A stretch of DNA of 64,000 nucleotides from an uncultured Carboxylicivirga sp. (GTDB taxonomy: Bacteria > Bacteroidota > Bacteroidia > Bacteroidales > Marinilabiliaceae), in NCBI GenBank assembly GCA_947503525.1, contig CANNEA010000004.1, forward strand, positions 372,001 through 436,000. The letters are read 5' to 3'. The translations under genes were made by a program, and so were the position numbers. The notes below the pieces were generated by a model. It saw only the letters and a program-made list of their open reading frames with translations. It was not told the origin of the DNA and searched no databases. Shown here in pieces: positions 53,701 through 63,980 of the stretch; position 1 is the first letter of the stretch; each line of letters opens with the position of its first letter.

Positions 53701-54783
53701 ATGAAATTACTTAAACTTAAAACAGGCTTTTTAGCTCTATTTATTGTTGGAGTTATGGTGTTATCAGGATGTAAATCCGATAAACAGGAAAAGAAAGAAG
53801 TTATCAGACCGGTAAAAACTGTTGTTGTTGGCGATCTCAAACAATTAATAAACACAGAATTCCCTGGTGTAACAGAGGAATTACAGTCTGTTGATTTGGC
53901 TTTTCGCATTGGAGGTCCTTTAGTTTACCTTAATGCAATCGAAGGTATGCAGGTTAAAAAGGGGCAGATAATTGCCGAGGTTGACTCCAGAGATTTTAGA
54001 GTTGATTTGACCGCAAAGGAAGCTCGCTATATTCAAACGCGTGCAGAAAAAGATCGTTACCAACGCTTATTAGCAAGGAAGTCAGTATCTCAGAACGAGT
54101 ACGATCATAGACTGGCTGCATACCTTGAGGCAAAATCTGCTTATGATGCTGCTAAAAATGCAATTGTGGATACTAAACTGAAAGCACCTTTTAACGCTTT
54201 TATTGATCAGAAGTTAGTTGAGAATTTCGAAAGAGTTCGTGTTGGACAAACCATAGTTTCCTTGCTCGACTTATCAGCTATTGAGATTAAATTTACTATT
54301 CCTGAATTGTTGGCGGTACAGTTTAGAAAGTTCAAGGATTTTACCGTTTACTTTGATGTATATAAGGATGTACCGTTCAAAGCCAGTTTCAAAGAGATTG
54401 GAAAGAAATCCGAAAGTAGTGCAGGTATCCCAATTACTCTTGTTTTAGATCATAAATCAACTGCCAGCTCGCAGTATAAGATTATTCCGGGTGTTTCTTG
54501 TAGGGTTAAAGTAAACATTGAGGATGACGAACAAGACGTAGATGCTGAAGCTGCAATTTCTGTTCCGGTAACTGCTGTTATCGAAGAGAATGCTGGCGAT
54601 CGTAAATTCGTTTTTGTAGTTGACCAGTCTTCCAAGACTGTTTCGAAACGCGAAGTAAAAGTTGGTACAATGGTGTCTTCTAATTTAATTTGGATAACCA
54701 GTGGACTTAATCGTGGAGAAACTCTGGTAACTGCTGGAGCAGCACGTTTACATGATGGACAAAAAATTAAATTCTTGAATTAA
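53701..54783 (+). CDS. RND efflux periplasmic adaptor lipoprotein
   Basis: A 360-residue adaptor with a lipoprotein signal (VLSGC, Cys24). It contains a lipoyl half (LVYLNAIEGMQVKKGQIIAE, VDSRDFRV), a short coiled-coil hairpin (residues 100-160, AEKDRYQRLLARKSVSQNEY), the second lipoyl half (KLKAPFNAFIDQKLVENFE), a beta-barrel and a membrane-proximal domain (WITSGLNRGETLVTAGA). It links the RND pump downstream (17 bp) to the TolC-type channel. First gene of a complete tripartite pump. Confidence 0.92.
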   Translation: MKLLKLKTGFLALFIVGVMVLSGCKSDKQEKKEVIRPVKTVVVGDLKQLINTEFPGVTEELQSVDLAFRIGGPLVYLNAIEGMQVKKGQIIAEVDSRDFRVDLTAKEARYIQTRAEKDRYQRLLARKSVSQNEYDHRLAAYLEAKSAYDAAKNAIVDTKLKAPFNAFIDQKLVENFERVRVGQTIVSLLDLSAIEIKFTIPELLAVQFRKFKDFTVYFDVYKDVPFKASFKEIGKKSESSAGIPITLVLDHKSTASSQYKIIPGVSCRVKVNIEDDEQDVDAEAAISVPVTAVIEENAGDRKFVFVVDQSSKTVSKREVKVGTMVSSNLIWITSGLNRGETLVTAGAARLHDGQKIKFLN

Positions 54784-54799
54784 TTCAAAACTGATACTT

Positions 54800-57700
54800 A
54801 TGAATATTCCAAAATATGCACTAGAGCATAAAAAGGTAGTTCACCTTTTACTGGCCTTAATTCTGGTGGCAGGTATCAGCGCCTTTTTTACGCTTGGTAA
54901 AAAGGAAGATGCTCCCTTTATTATAAAAACGGCGGTATTAGCAACCTCATATCCAGGTGCTACTCCGGAAGAAGTTGAAGAATTAATAACCGAGGTAATT
55001 GAACGTGAAGTTCAGGCTGCTCCGGGAGTTGATTATATTAGATCCGAATCTTATTATGGATTCTCTAAAATCTTTGTTGATCTTTATCAACACTATGCCA
55101 ATGAGGACATGCCTCAATTATGGGATGAGTTGCGTCGTAAAGTAAAAAATGCGCAAGCGAAGTTACCTCCAGGGGCCTCTGAAATAAGCATCAATGATGA
55201 TTTTGGTGATGTTTATGGTTTATATTTTGCGGTTACCTCAGATGAAGGTTATTCTTACTCTGAATTAAGAGATTATACTAACCTGGTTAAGACTCAGCTG
55301 GTTCCAATTGTTGGTGTCGCGAAAGTTAGTTTATTTGGAGAACAACAAGAGGTTGTGAACCTGGAGATATCTTCCGAAAAACTGTCTAATCTGGGGATTC
55401 ATCCTGCTCAGATAACATCTGCATTGCAAAAGCAAAACAGCTTGGTTAATACAGGAGACTTGCTATTAGATAATATTCAGATAAAAATTAAGGCTGAAGG
55501 AGACTTTAGAAGTATTGATGATATCAAAAATGTTATTGTTCAAACCAGTAATGGAAAACAATTTAGATTAGGTGATATTGCTACCATTACCAAAGGGTAT
55601 CAGGACCCACCAAATTCAATGATGCGCATGAATGGTCTACCGGCCATTGGAATGGGTATATCCACGCCACTCGATGCCAATGTTGTTGAAGTGGGTGGTC
55701 TGGTACAGAAAAAACTTGAAGAGGTAAGTCAATTGTTACCTGTGGGAATTGAGATTCAAGGAATATACTTTGAAGATAAAATCGCTGATCAGGCGAATAA
55801 TGAGTTTATTATAAATCTTATTATTTCTGTATCCATCGTTGTATTAATCATCCTTTTGGCAATGGGTACCAGAGCCGGAGTTTTGATTGGAACGAGTTTG
55901 GTATTTAGTATTTTAGGCACAATGGTTATAATGATGCCAATCGGTTTGGCATTGCACCGTACATCATTAGCTGCATTTATTATTGCAATGGGAATGCTGG
56001 TGGATAATGCCATTGTGGTCACCGATAATGCCATGATAAATATCAAAAAAGGCATACCTAAGAAAAAAGCCCTTATTGATGCTGCGCTTGTACCCCAATG
56101 GGGATTATTCGGGGCAACCATTATAGCAATTGGCTCTTTCTTACCATTGTACCTGGCTCCAGCTAATGCAGCAGAAATTATCAAACCTCTGTTTGTGGTT
56201 CTTGCCATCTCATTGTTCTTAAGTTGGATTTTTGCTTTAATTCAAACAACTGTTTATGGTGAATTTTTGTTGAAATCATCAACAGGTGATGAAGGCGATC
56301 CATATGACACACCATTTTACAGGAAGTTTCATACATTTATTGTAAAGGTTATTGATGCCAAATATCTAACGATAGGTATTGTCGTGGTACTATTTATTGT
56401 ATCATTAATCGCATTTGGAAATGTAAAACAAAGTTTCTTTCCGGCCATCAATAAACCATATTTTAAGGTAGATCTATGGGAACCCGAAGGAACCAATATC
56501 TATAAGACAGAAAGGGATGTAGTTAAGATTGAGGAATATCTTTTAGCACATGAGAATGTAAAGAATGTTTCTATTACGATTGGTCAATCGCCAATACGTT
56601 ACTACCTGGCTTCAGCTAGTTTTGGTCCAAAATCTAATTTCGCTAATTTCCTTATCGAAACTTACGATTCGGATCAGGCAGTGCCACTTCTTGAAGAATT
56701 AGAGGAATACATACTTGGTAACTTCCCTGATGTAATGCCTGTTATGCAACGCTTTATGGTATCCCCTGTACCGGATGCCGGTTTAGAGGCCACTTTTACT
56801 GGTCCTGATCCGGAAGTATTACGTGATTTGACAGAACAAGCCAAGGCTATAATGCGGGCAGAACCAAAATCTGACAATGTGCGTGATAGCTGGGGTGAAA
56901 AGGTACTGGTTATAGAACCTCACTTCTCTCAAGCCAAGGGACAATTACTAGGTGTAAGCAAGGAAGGAATGGCATCGTCATTAAAAATGCTGGCCAATGG
57001 TATTCCTGTAGGTAATTATCGCGAAGGCGATAAGTTTATGCCAATATTGTTACTAAATAGTGAACGTAAAAATTTAAACTTTAATAATGCGGGTTCTTAT
57101 CCAGTGTTTAGTGTAACTGGCGAGGCGGTAGCGCTTAATCAGGTTACCGAAGGACACACATTGGATTGGCGTAACGGAGTTATTCGAAGGTATAATCGCG
57201 AGAGGGCCTTAGCTGCACAGTGTGATCCAATAAGAGGGGTAGAAACTCCTGAATTAGAAGCCATAATATTCCCTCAAATAGAACAGATTGAGTTACCTCC
57301 TGGCTATGGATTACGCTACCAGGGTATAAAGTTCTATCAGGATGTAACAAGTCAGGCCATTGCTAAGAATATGCCTTTGACGCTTATTATATTTATATTC
57401 ATACTAACAATCTTATTCAACGACTATAAGAAACCGACAATTATTCTGCTTTCTGTGCCGTTGATGATTATCGGTATTGTACTGGCTCTGATTGTAACCG
57501 GAGCACCATTTGGATTCTTTGCTGCATTAGGATTGCTAGGATTAGTAGGAATGGTGATAAAGAATGCCATTGTACTCATTGATCAAATTGGCCTTGAGGA
57601 GGAAGCCGGCAAAGATTCATATACAGCAGTGATTCATGCCACGCGATCAAGGGTTATTCCGGTATCAATGGCAGCCGGTACTACAATTTTAGGAATGTTA

Positions 57701-57853
57701 CCATTACTACCCGATCCTATGTTTGGTGGTATGGCAGCTACAATAATGGGAGGATTGCTAGCGGCAACGCTTTTAACCATTATCGTTATTCCTGTTTTAT
57801 ACGTGATATTTTATAAGCTTCGCAAACCTGAAACTAATGAAAATGAGAAATAA
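54800..57853 (+). CDS. RND-family efflux permease (AcrB/HAE1-like)
   Basis: A 1017-residue pump with two large periplasmic loops between TM1-TM2 and TM7-TM8, twelve membrane helices and family motifs: EDAPFIIKTAVLATSYPGAT, GMLVDNAIVVTD in TM4 (Asp402 for proton relay; the next residue is Asn where AcrB has a second Asp) and GLVGMVIKNAIVLIDQI in TM11. The single Asp version is common in Bacteroidota RND pumps. It expels drugs, bile-like or aromatic compounds with proton antiport. The stop overlaps the start of the TolC gene. Confidence 0.93.
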   Translation: MNIPKYALEHKKVVHLLLALILVAGISAFFTLGKKEDAPFIIKTAVLATSYPGATPEEVEELITEVIEREVQAAPGVDYIRSESYYGFSKIFVDLYQHYANEDMPQLWDELRRKVKNAQAKLPPGASEISINDDFGDVYGLYFAVTSDEGYSYSELRDYTNLVKTQLVPIVGVAKVSLFGEQQEVVNLEISSEKLSNLGIHPAQITSALQKQNSLVNTGDLLLDNIQIKIKAEGDFRSIDDIKNVIVQTSNGKQFRLGDIATITKGYQDPPNSMMRMNGLPAIGMGISTPLDANVVEVGGLVQKKLEEVSQLLPVGIEIQGIYFEDKIADQANNEFIINLIISVSIVVLIILLAMGTRAGVLIGTSLVFSILGTMVIMMPIGLALHRTSLAAFIIAMGMLVDNAIVVTDNAMINIKKGIPKKKALIDAALVPQWGLFGATIIAIGSFLPLYLAPANAAEIIKPLFVVLAISLFLSWIFALIQTTVYGEFLLKSSTGDEGDPYDTPFYRKFHTFIVKVIDAKYLTIGIVVVLFIVSLIAFGNVKQSFFPAINKPYFKVDLWEPEGTNIYKTERDVVKIEEYLLAHENVKNVSITIGQSPIRYYLASASFGPKSNFANFLIETYDSDQAVPLLEELEEYILGNFPDVMPVMQRFMVSPVPDAGLEATFTGPDPEVLRDLTEQAKAIMRAEPKSDNVRDSWGEKVLVIEPHFSQAKGQLLGVSKEGMASSLKMLANGIPVGNYREGDKFMPILLLNSERKNLNFNNAGSYPVFSVTGEAVALNQVTEGHTLDWRNGVIRRYNRERALAAQCDPIRGVETPELEAIIFPQIEQIELPPGYGLRYQGIKFYQDVTSQAIAKNMPLTLIIFIFILTILFNDYKKPTIILLSVPLMIIGIVLALIVTGAPFGFFAALGLLGLVGMVIKNAIVLIDQIGLEEEAGKDSYTAVIHATRSRVIPVSMAAGTTILGMLPLLPDPMFGGMAATIMGGLLAATLLTIIVIPVLYVIFYKLRKPETNENEK

Positions 57854-59120
57854 TATTATAATACTTGTTTTACTATTGGCTGTATTCACAGCCAATGGTC
57901 AAACATCCTTAAATTTAGACCAGTGCAAGGAGCACGCTTTAAAGTACAATCCTACACTGAAACAAAACCTTAAACAGGTTGAAGCTGCAGAAGAAAATAT
58001 TGATGCAGCTCAAAAGGATTTTTATCCTACCGTCGACATTGGAGGTGATGCCAATTATTGGCAGAACCCATTAACAATCACATCAGGTAGAGTTACAAAT
58101 GAGGCCAATCAAAGTTCTTACTCATTAAGTGCTCCTATTATACAAAATGTATATAGCGGTGGGAATGTGCGAAAAAACAAAGAACTGGCTGAACAGCAGT
58201 TAAACATCTCGGTTAATTATAAAGAATCATATGAAGATTTCTTAATGGTACAAACCGAAATTGCGTTTTGGAAAGGCATATACAATGCTGGCCTTAACGA
58301 TCTTTCTCAAGCCTATAGTGATGCAATCGATGGTCTGGTAAGTGTTGTCAGAGATAAAGTTGAAGCTGAAGTTATTAGTCGTAATGATTTACTTCTGCTT
58401 GAAGTTCGACAGAATGAAGCGAGTCTGTTTGAGATGATTACTCACAATGATTATGAGTTAGCCATCATGGATTTAAATCGCTTAATTGGTTTTCCTATGG
58501 ATAGTTTAGTTACCCTTACAGGAGATTTAACTAACACCCAAACACAAGTAAAGTATATATCAGCAAGTCAAGCTGTAGTCAATCGTCCTGAATACAAAGC
58601 ACAAGAATTTGCGGTTGATGCTCAATTAACTAAAGCTGGTTTAACCAAGGCCGCATATATGCCAAATCTTTATGTAGGGGTTAATCCTATTTGGGGTGCA
58701 CCTAATACTAATTTCGGTTCTAGTTCGCCTAACTATAACACCGCATTTTTTGCAGGCGTTAATATTCCGATTGTACGTTGGGGTAAAAAATCAGATGAAG
58801 TAAAAAGAGAAAAGTTAAAGGCTGAGGCTTCTCGATTTGAATTGCAAGAGTTAAGCGATCAATTATCATTAGAATTAAACACTTCAGACTATCAACTTCA
58901 GCAAGCTGCTGAGCGAGTTGATTTAACTGCTAATTCCTTAACTAAGGCTGAGGAAAATTTATCTATAATGACTGATCGTTATTTAGAAGGATTAACTTCC
59001 ATTCTTGAAGTATTAGACGCACAGTTATACTGGCAACGTTCATATAAGGACTTACTAGATGCTCAGTTATATTACAAGAATGCACTTGTGGTTTATAAAC
59101 GAGCTTCGGGTCAGTTGTAA
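57837..59120 (+). CDS. TolC-family outer-membrane channel of the RND pump
   Basis: A 427-residue outer-membrane efflux protein. The start overlaps the permease end by 17 bp (an in-frame ATG two codons later is equally possible). It has a signal peptide ending TANGQ, then the OEP pattern: LNLDQCKEHALKYNPTLKQ, YSLSAPIIQNVYSGGNVRKN, a duplicated helical domain, FFAGVNIPIVRWGKKSDEV and TSILEVLDAQLYWQRSYKDL. It completes the three-part efflux system. Confidence 0.92.
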   Translation: MKMRNNIIILVLLLAVFTANGQTSLNLDQCKEHALKYNPTLKQNLKQVEAAEENIDAAQKDFYPTVDIGGDANYWQNPLTITSGRVTNEANQSSYSLSAPIIQNVYSGGNVRKNKELAEQQLNISVNYKESYEDFLMVQTEIAFWKGIYNAGLNDLSQAYSDAIDGLVSVVRDKVEAEVISRNDLLLLEVRQNEASLFEMITHNDYELAIMDLNRLIGFPMDSLVTLTGDLTNTQTQVKYISASQAVVNRPEYKAQEFAVDAQLTKAGLTKAAYMPNLYVGVNPIWGAPNTNFGSSSPNYNTAFFAGVNIPIVRWGKKSDEVKREKLKAEASRFELQELSDQLSLELNTSDYQLQQAAERVDLTANSLTKAEENLSIMTDRYLEGLTSILEVLDAQLYWQRSYKDLLDAQLYYKNALVVYKRASGQL

Positions 59121-59147
59121 AAACTCTTTTTAAGAAATATATAATCA

Positions 59148-59175
59148 AGGTCGCATTAATATGCGACCTTTTTTT
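59148..59175 (+). terminator. Rho-independent terminator of the RND operon
   Basis: AAGGTCGCAT (59148-59157) and ATGCGACCTT (59161-59170) pair perfectly and run straight into TTTTT. Confidence 0.9.
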
Positions 59176-59615
59176 GATCTTAATTCAGAAAATTAATAAC
59201 TGCTTTAATAGTTAACACCAGCAAACCAATACTCTTTAAGCTATAATTCAACTATAATTAATTAACTACTTTATAATGTGGATGGAGTTAAAACAAAGTG
59301 TGACTATGAATGAATCTGCTTACCGTGAAAAATGGTAAAATGAAATGAATGGGCAAGCAAAAATACCTGATTAAAACATGGATTGTTATTCGGAGTTTAA
59401 TCAAGATGGTAGGTGGGCATGTCTTTATTAAACTCTTATATGAGAAATAGTAATAAGGCACTTAATGCATTTCACTTAGCTTTACTAATGATTGCACCTT
59501 TATTCTAACCAATAAATAGTTTATTAGTTTGGAAGGTTTATGACAAAGCATCCCAAAAACTAATTCATTCTTAATGATCTGTAGAATTTTTATTTCGTAG
59601 CTAAGAAATAGTTCA
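59176..59615. other. Intergenic gap between convergent units
   Basis: About 440 bp with no supported gene. A 20-codon frame at 59276 (from ATGTGGATGGAG) has no other support. Both flanking genes end here, so no promoter is required. I see no clear second hairpin. Confidence 0.4.
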
Positions 59616-60824
59616 TTAGAAGGCTTCAGTCATATTAAAATATACCAAAGTATGACCATCGTTAGGACTATGTCCTACATCAATTCTAAAATTCATTCTT
59701 GGTTGAACCTCAATTCGGAGTCCCGCTCCAAAATTAGGTAATACAGCTTCTATATGTCCTATATCAGGGCCCATCATTCCAAAGCCACCCCACGCGGCAA
59801 ATCCTAAACGATTATGCATCCTTCCCCAAAAATTTTCTTTGTCAGAATTAAACATGTGTCGATATTCTGCAATGGCAAAGTGCGTAGATTTATCTCGATA
59901 TTGACCTAGATAGTAACCTCGAAGATCAAAGGGTGAACCAACCATTTGCATGCGGGTAATAGGAACTTCTCCAAAGCTATTTTTGGATTGTGCAGTCCAG
60001 GCTAAAGATCGCCTTTTTCCTAAAAACTTTAATAAGGTATACTGACGGTATTCAACACTCGCTACGCCATAATCCGAATCACCTCCCAATGCCGAAGAAA
60101 AGAAACTCCCTTTGAATTCAAACATTAAACCACTATAGGCATTTGCCGGAATATCACGAGTATCGTATGAAAGTGCCACGCCTACGCCGGTATTGAGTGA
60201 AATATATCCATCTTCAGTTCCACCTTGAGCAATATAATCCGGGTCGCTTTGAACTCCAACACTCGGATTTTTCATATAGTCTCGTGATAAATCCATAAGT
60301 GGACCGGTAAAGAAATTAGACTCTCCTAAACGGAAAAGAAAAATAGGATTGATTTGCCAATTACTTGCTCTGTATTGAGTCGTTTCTTCACCCCGTTCAA
60401 TTTCCTTATTTGTATCATAGCCAATTCCATAATAGTTATCTAAGGTATTCTTAACGATAACTTGTCCGAAAATCCGAAATTTATCTTCATTAAAGAAAAA
60501 CTGCGGACGACTTATTAGATTAAAACCTCCTTCGAACATCAAGGCAAATCCTACAGGTACCACTGACCTTTGAATTAAAGAATCCTCCTTATTCGTTTTA
60601 AAAGTCATCAAGGCACTACCTCCAATTAATAATCCAAAATCAGGAGTATAACCGGGCCCCCCAAGTATACTAACTCGAAAATTTTTACTTTGTCTTTTAA
60701 GCTTCCTTGCCTCCTTTTTACTTAGTTCTTGCGTTGTATCATTTTCTTGCACAAATGCTTCAGATGCTGATAAGTGACTTAGTAATACAAAAAGCGATAT
60801 CAGAATTACATTTATTCGAATCAT
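59616..60824 (-). CDS. BamA/TamA-like surface antigen outer-membrane protein
   Basis: A 402-residue protein with a signal peptide ending near SASEA, then a short Lys/Arg-rich linker (SKKEARKLKRQSKN) and a 16-strand-like barrel carrying GGPGYTPDFGLLIGGSALM, GVALSYDTRDIPANAYSG and the conserved DLRGYYLGQYRDKS, ending in Phe. No POTRA repeats are present, so it is a stand-alone barrel of the surface-antigen (D15) superfamily. It resembles the partial protein at the left edge of the window. Function is uncertain; related proteins form outer-membrane pores or help fold others. Confidence 0.82.
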   Translation of the reverse strand: MIRINVILISLFVLLSHLSASEAFVQENDTTQELSKKEARKLKRQSKNFRVSILGGPGYTPDFGLLIGGSALMTFKTNKEDSLIQRSVVPVGFALMFEGGFNLISRPQFFFNEDKFRIFGQVIVKNTLDNYYGIGYDTNKEIERGEETTQYRASNWQINPIFLFRLGESNFFTGPLMDLSRDYMKNPSVGVQSDPDYIAQGGTEDGYISLNTGVGVALSYDTRDIPANAYSGLMFEFKGSFFSSALGGDSDYGVASVEYRQYTLLKFLGKRRSLAWTAQSKNSFGEVPITRMQMVGSPFDLRGYYLGQYRDKSTHFAIAEYRHMFNSDKENFWGRMHNRLGFAAWGGFGMMGPDIGHIEAVLPNFGAGLRIEVQPRMNFRIDVGHSPNDGHTLVYFNMTEAF

Positions 60825-61079
60825 ATCATTATCGTTTTGTAATAAACGTCGGAGCGCTTATTACTTTAAATATTTTCTTACTCTAAATGATTAATAATAA
60901 AACATACTCTTTGTATGATAGTTTTAAGATCAATTGATTTTTCAGTAGAGAATAGTACTTAAGTGTTAGTCTTCTTTTTAAACACTACTTATTCTCTTCA
61001 ATCCAAATCTGCAAACCAACTACCAATCATTCCTCTCTTACTGGGTTCTACTAACTAGGCTCATCAAATAATGCGATAC

Positions 61080-62264
61080 TCACATGTATCCCATCCGCTT
61101 TGACACACAATAGACTCCTCCTCCATCCATGGCCGCCACACAACGATTACAAGCATCACATACCTCATCAACCAATTCATTATTGTACATCTTTTTAACA
61201 AATTCATTATCATGTATTAGAGCCCTACCTACCTGAACAAAATCAAATCCACTTTCAATAACTTTAGTGATTTCTTGAGTTGTTGTAACGCCACCAATGT
61301 AAATAAGTGGTATATCAACCACTCTTTTCACTTCTTTTGTCTGACTAAAATGAAATAGTGGCATATACTTATATTCTTTAACCATTATTTTTCCAAACAA
61401 AGTCAGACCTAACTTGATTAGAAGGTTTACTTGATTAGCCACCATTTCTTTAACCGGCACATGCCCTCGCAACATCATAAATGGTGTTTTTGAGGTAAAT
61501 CCACTACTAGGAACAAGTGCTGATGCCCCAGCCCGTTCAAAGGCTTTTGCTACCTCTATAGCCTCTTCAAGATTAAGTCCACTTTTGACCCCATCCGTTA
61601 GATTCATCTTAACTAAAATCGGAACATCAGGACCTATCTTATTTCGTATTTGCCTCAGCACTTCACAAGGAAAACGCATTCTATTCTCAATAGAACCTCC
61701 ATATTCATCCCTTCGTTTATTAGTATAAGGCGATATAAACTGCGAAAGCAAATATCCATGACCGGCATGAATTTCAAGTGCATCAAATCCTGATTTTACA
61801 GCTATTTCTGCAGCTTGGACAAAATCTCTGATTTTATCATTAATATCCTTTTTACTCATTTTCCGACAAATGGAAAAGCGAAAAAGATTAAATTTAACCG
61901 AAGCCCCCATCGGACGCTTCTTAATAACCTTTTTACTGGCAAAGTAGCCGCAATGCCCCAATTGTATTGAAGCATAACAATCTTCATCATGAACACTCCT
62001 CGTCAATGCTTTCAATTCAGGAATCAGACTTTTTTTTATGTGCATCTCATGCCCATAGGCCAAACCATCAGCACTGACTGAACAATAGGCAACAGTTGTC
62101 ATTGCAACACCACCTTTAGCCATATCACTATGATGTTTAACTAAGGCTTCAGTCACCCTCCCATCCTGCGACATGCCTTCAAAACATCCAGCTTTAATTA
62201 TCCTATTTTTTAAAATAAGATGGCCGAGTTTTGCCTTTGACAGAGCCTTTTGTGATGGATTCAT
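61080..62264 (-). CDS. Old Yellow Enzyme family NADH:flavin oxidoreductase
   Basis: A 394-residue TIM-barrel flavoenzyme of the OYE class. Motifs: LKNRIIKAGCFEGMSQDGRV near the N-terminus, SIQLGHCGYFASKK, EIHAGHGYLLSQFISPYTNK with RRDEYGGSIENRMRFPCEVL, and GFDFVQVGRALIHDNEFVKK. The C-terminal cluster CDACNRCVAAMDGGGVYC has cysteines like those of the Fe-S-binding OYE class (2,4-dienoyl-CoA reductase-like), but the large C-terminal domain is absent. It reduces activated alkenes or similar compounds with NAD(P)H. Seven base pairs separate it from the preceding small membrane-protein gene (same strand), indicating an operon. Confidence 0.88.
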   Translation of the reverse strand: MNPSQKALSKAKLGHLILKNRIIKAGCFEGMSQDGRVTEALVKHHSDMAKGGVAMTTVAYCSVSADGLAYGHEMHIKKSLIPELKALTRSVHDEDCYASIQLGHCGYFASKKVIKKRPMGASVKFNLFRFSICRKMSKKDINDKIRDFVQAAEIAVKSGFDALEIHAGHGYLLSQFISPYTNKRRDEYGGSIENRMRFPCEVLRQIRNKIGPDVPILVKMNLTDGVKSGLNLEEAIEVAKAFERAGASALVPSSGFTSKTPFMMLRGHVPVKEMVANQVNLLIKLGLTLFGKIMVKEYKYMPLFHFSQTKEVKRVVDIPLIYIGGVTTTQEITKVIESGFDFVQVGRALIHDNEFVKKMYNNELVDEVCDACNRCVAAMDGGGVYCVSKRMGYM

Positions 62265-62270
62265 TTGATC

Positions 62271-62705
62271 TTATTTTAATGATGAATTTTCTTCTTGCAA
62301 TGCAAGTTCACCATATTGTCTTCTTTTTCTTATTCCCCATACAAGCGTAACCGGTATAATAGTTAATGTGGGAAGTGTTGATTCAAAAGGTTTTGCTGTG
62401 CCTTTAAGCATGTGGATATTATAGGTTAAAAATAAGGTAATTAGCGATGGAACCGCTGCTGAAAGAACGATTGCCCAAAGCTTAGATTTTATTCGGGTTG
62501 CTATATATTCACATAACTTCATAAATGAACCGCCCAAAAAGAAAGTGTAAACAGCCTGTTTACCGGCTGCTACAAAAGCATTATCGGCATGAACTGAGGC
62601 ATTGTAATTAATTCGATAAACCACAAGCCCCATAACAAGCGCACCCGCAAGCCCCATCTTAAAATCAATAAATTGACTGAACTTATTCGTTATTCGTTTT
62701 ATCAT
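62271..62705 (-). CDS. Small multi-pass membrane protein, unknown
   Basis: A 144-residue protein with about four hydrophobic segments (MGLAGALVMGLVVYRINY; KQAVYTFFLGGSFMKLC; LWAIVLSAAVPSLITLFLTY; LPTLTIIPVTLVWG), no signal peptide cleavage site and a charged C-terminus. I do not recognise the family. It lies directly upstream of the OYE gene on the minus strand and is probably co-transcribed. A redox-partner or transporter role is speculative. Confidence 0.6.
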   Translation of the reverse strand: MIKRITNKFSQFIDFKMGLAGALVMGLVVYRINYNASVHADNAFVAAGKQAVYTFFLGGSFMKLCEYIATRIKSKLWAIVLSAAVPSLITLFLTYNIHMLKGTAKPFESTLPTLTIIPVTLVWGIRKRRQYGELALQEENSSLK

Positions 62706-62877
62706 AATGGAACAAATCTCAAAAAATATAAAACCACTTGTCTACTTAGATTGCTTAAAGCAATGAAGATACACATTATTAATATATCCTTTTGTAACCC
62801 TTATTGGTTATTGAACGACGAAGTTTTAAGTCGTAAATTGACAAAAATTAATTAAAGCCATTTTAATTTGGTCAGGT

Positions 62878-63858
62878 ATGAAAAAAACACTTCTGATTCT
62901 TTTTATTATTACATCTTTTAATACAAAAGCTCAGCGCGTTAGCCCATTTCAGTCAGGATCATACTATCCTTCCATCTTAAGTTTAAGAGATTATGCGGCA
63001 CCTCCTCCCGGGCTTATTTTTGCCGATTACAACCTTTGGTTTAATTCCGGAAGTATATACGATAAGGACGGAAATAAAGTTGAACTTGGTAATTCATTTG
63101 AAAACTCTCCATTGGATGAAATTTCTGTTGATCCGAATATTTCAAGTTACACCAATATGTTTTTGATCTATTATGTTTCAAGGTTTAAAATATTTGGCGC
63201 AAGATATATGGCTTCGGTAAGTCCAATGTACCTTTCTATGAAATACGATGTAAAAGTAGAATACAATGGAAATACACAAACAGAATCCAATAAAATTTCC
63301 GGCTTAGGTGATTTGGCACTAATGCCTGTTGGCTTAAGTTGGGCCAGTCAAAAAATGGATTATAGTTTTTTATATACAATGTATATTCCAACCGGCAGAT
63401 ATACCACTGGTGCTGATGATAATTTGGGAACAGGCTATTGGACGCATCAACTGCAAACTCCAGTTTATTTTTATGCCATGCAACAAGCTACGGCCTTAGC
63501 AGTAATACCAACGATAGAGTTTAGTGGCCAAATAAAGGATGCGGATGTTAACCCTGGTAATCGCTTCTCTCTGGAGTATGGAATAAGTCAATATTTATCT
63601 GATCAACTGGAAGTGGAATTAATGAATGGACATAATTGGCAGATAACGGATGATAAAGGTTCGGATGAATGCTGGGCCAATAATTATGATAGCAAGAATA
63701 CATTTAGCACAGGAATAAATTATTGGATAATTGATAAACTTCAACTTCGAGGAAAGTTCCTTCAGGACTACGGTGTAAAACAAAGGTTTAAAAACCAAAT
63801 TTGGCATTTTAGCCTGTTATATGTTCCTGGTCTATTATCAGAAAAAGAGAAAAACTAA
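62878..63858 (+). CDS. Outer-membrane beta-barrel protein of the MetA/'transporter' type
   Basis: A 326-residue protein with a signal peptide ending NTKAQ. Strands characteristic of the phenol-degradation MetA-type family occur: GLIFADYNLWFNSG, KISGLGDLALMPVGLSWAS, TMYIPTGRYTTGADDNLGTG, YFYAMQQATALAVIPTIEF and ISQYLSDQLEVELMNGHNWQ. Members are thought to be outer-membrane channels for hydrophobic or aromatic solutes. It is divergent from the small membrane protein and OYE genes. Substrate unknown. Confidence 0.75.
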   Translation: MKKTLLILFIITSFNTKAQRVSPFQSGSYYPSILSLRDYAAPPPGLIFADYNLWFNSGSIYDKDGNKVELGNSFENSPLDEISVDPNISSYTNMFLIYYVSRFKIFGARYMASVSPMYLSMKYDVKVEYNGNTQTESNKISGLGDLALMPVGLSWASQKMDYSFLYTMYIPTGRYTTGADDNLGTGYWTHQLQTPVYFYAMQQATALAVIPTIEFSGQIKDADVNPGNRFSLEYGISQYLSDQLEVELMNGHNWQITDDKGSDECWANNYDSKNTFSTGINYWIIDKLQLRGKFLQDYGVKQRFKNQIWHFSLLYVPGLLSEKEKN

Positions 63859-63980
63859 AATAAAACTCGTGATATAAACCAATACTTATTACAGCTGTAT
63901 TGGTAGCAACACCTTATTAAATGACACATCAAATACAGTCTCCTAATTTATAAACACACATATATAATACTAAAATAACT

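Noticed and set aside
59276-59338. 20-codon frame between the RND operon and the BamA-like gene
   Set aside because: Too short, with no ribosome-binding site, promoter or recognisable motif.
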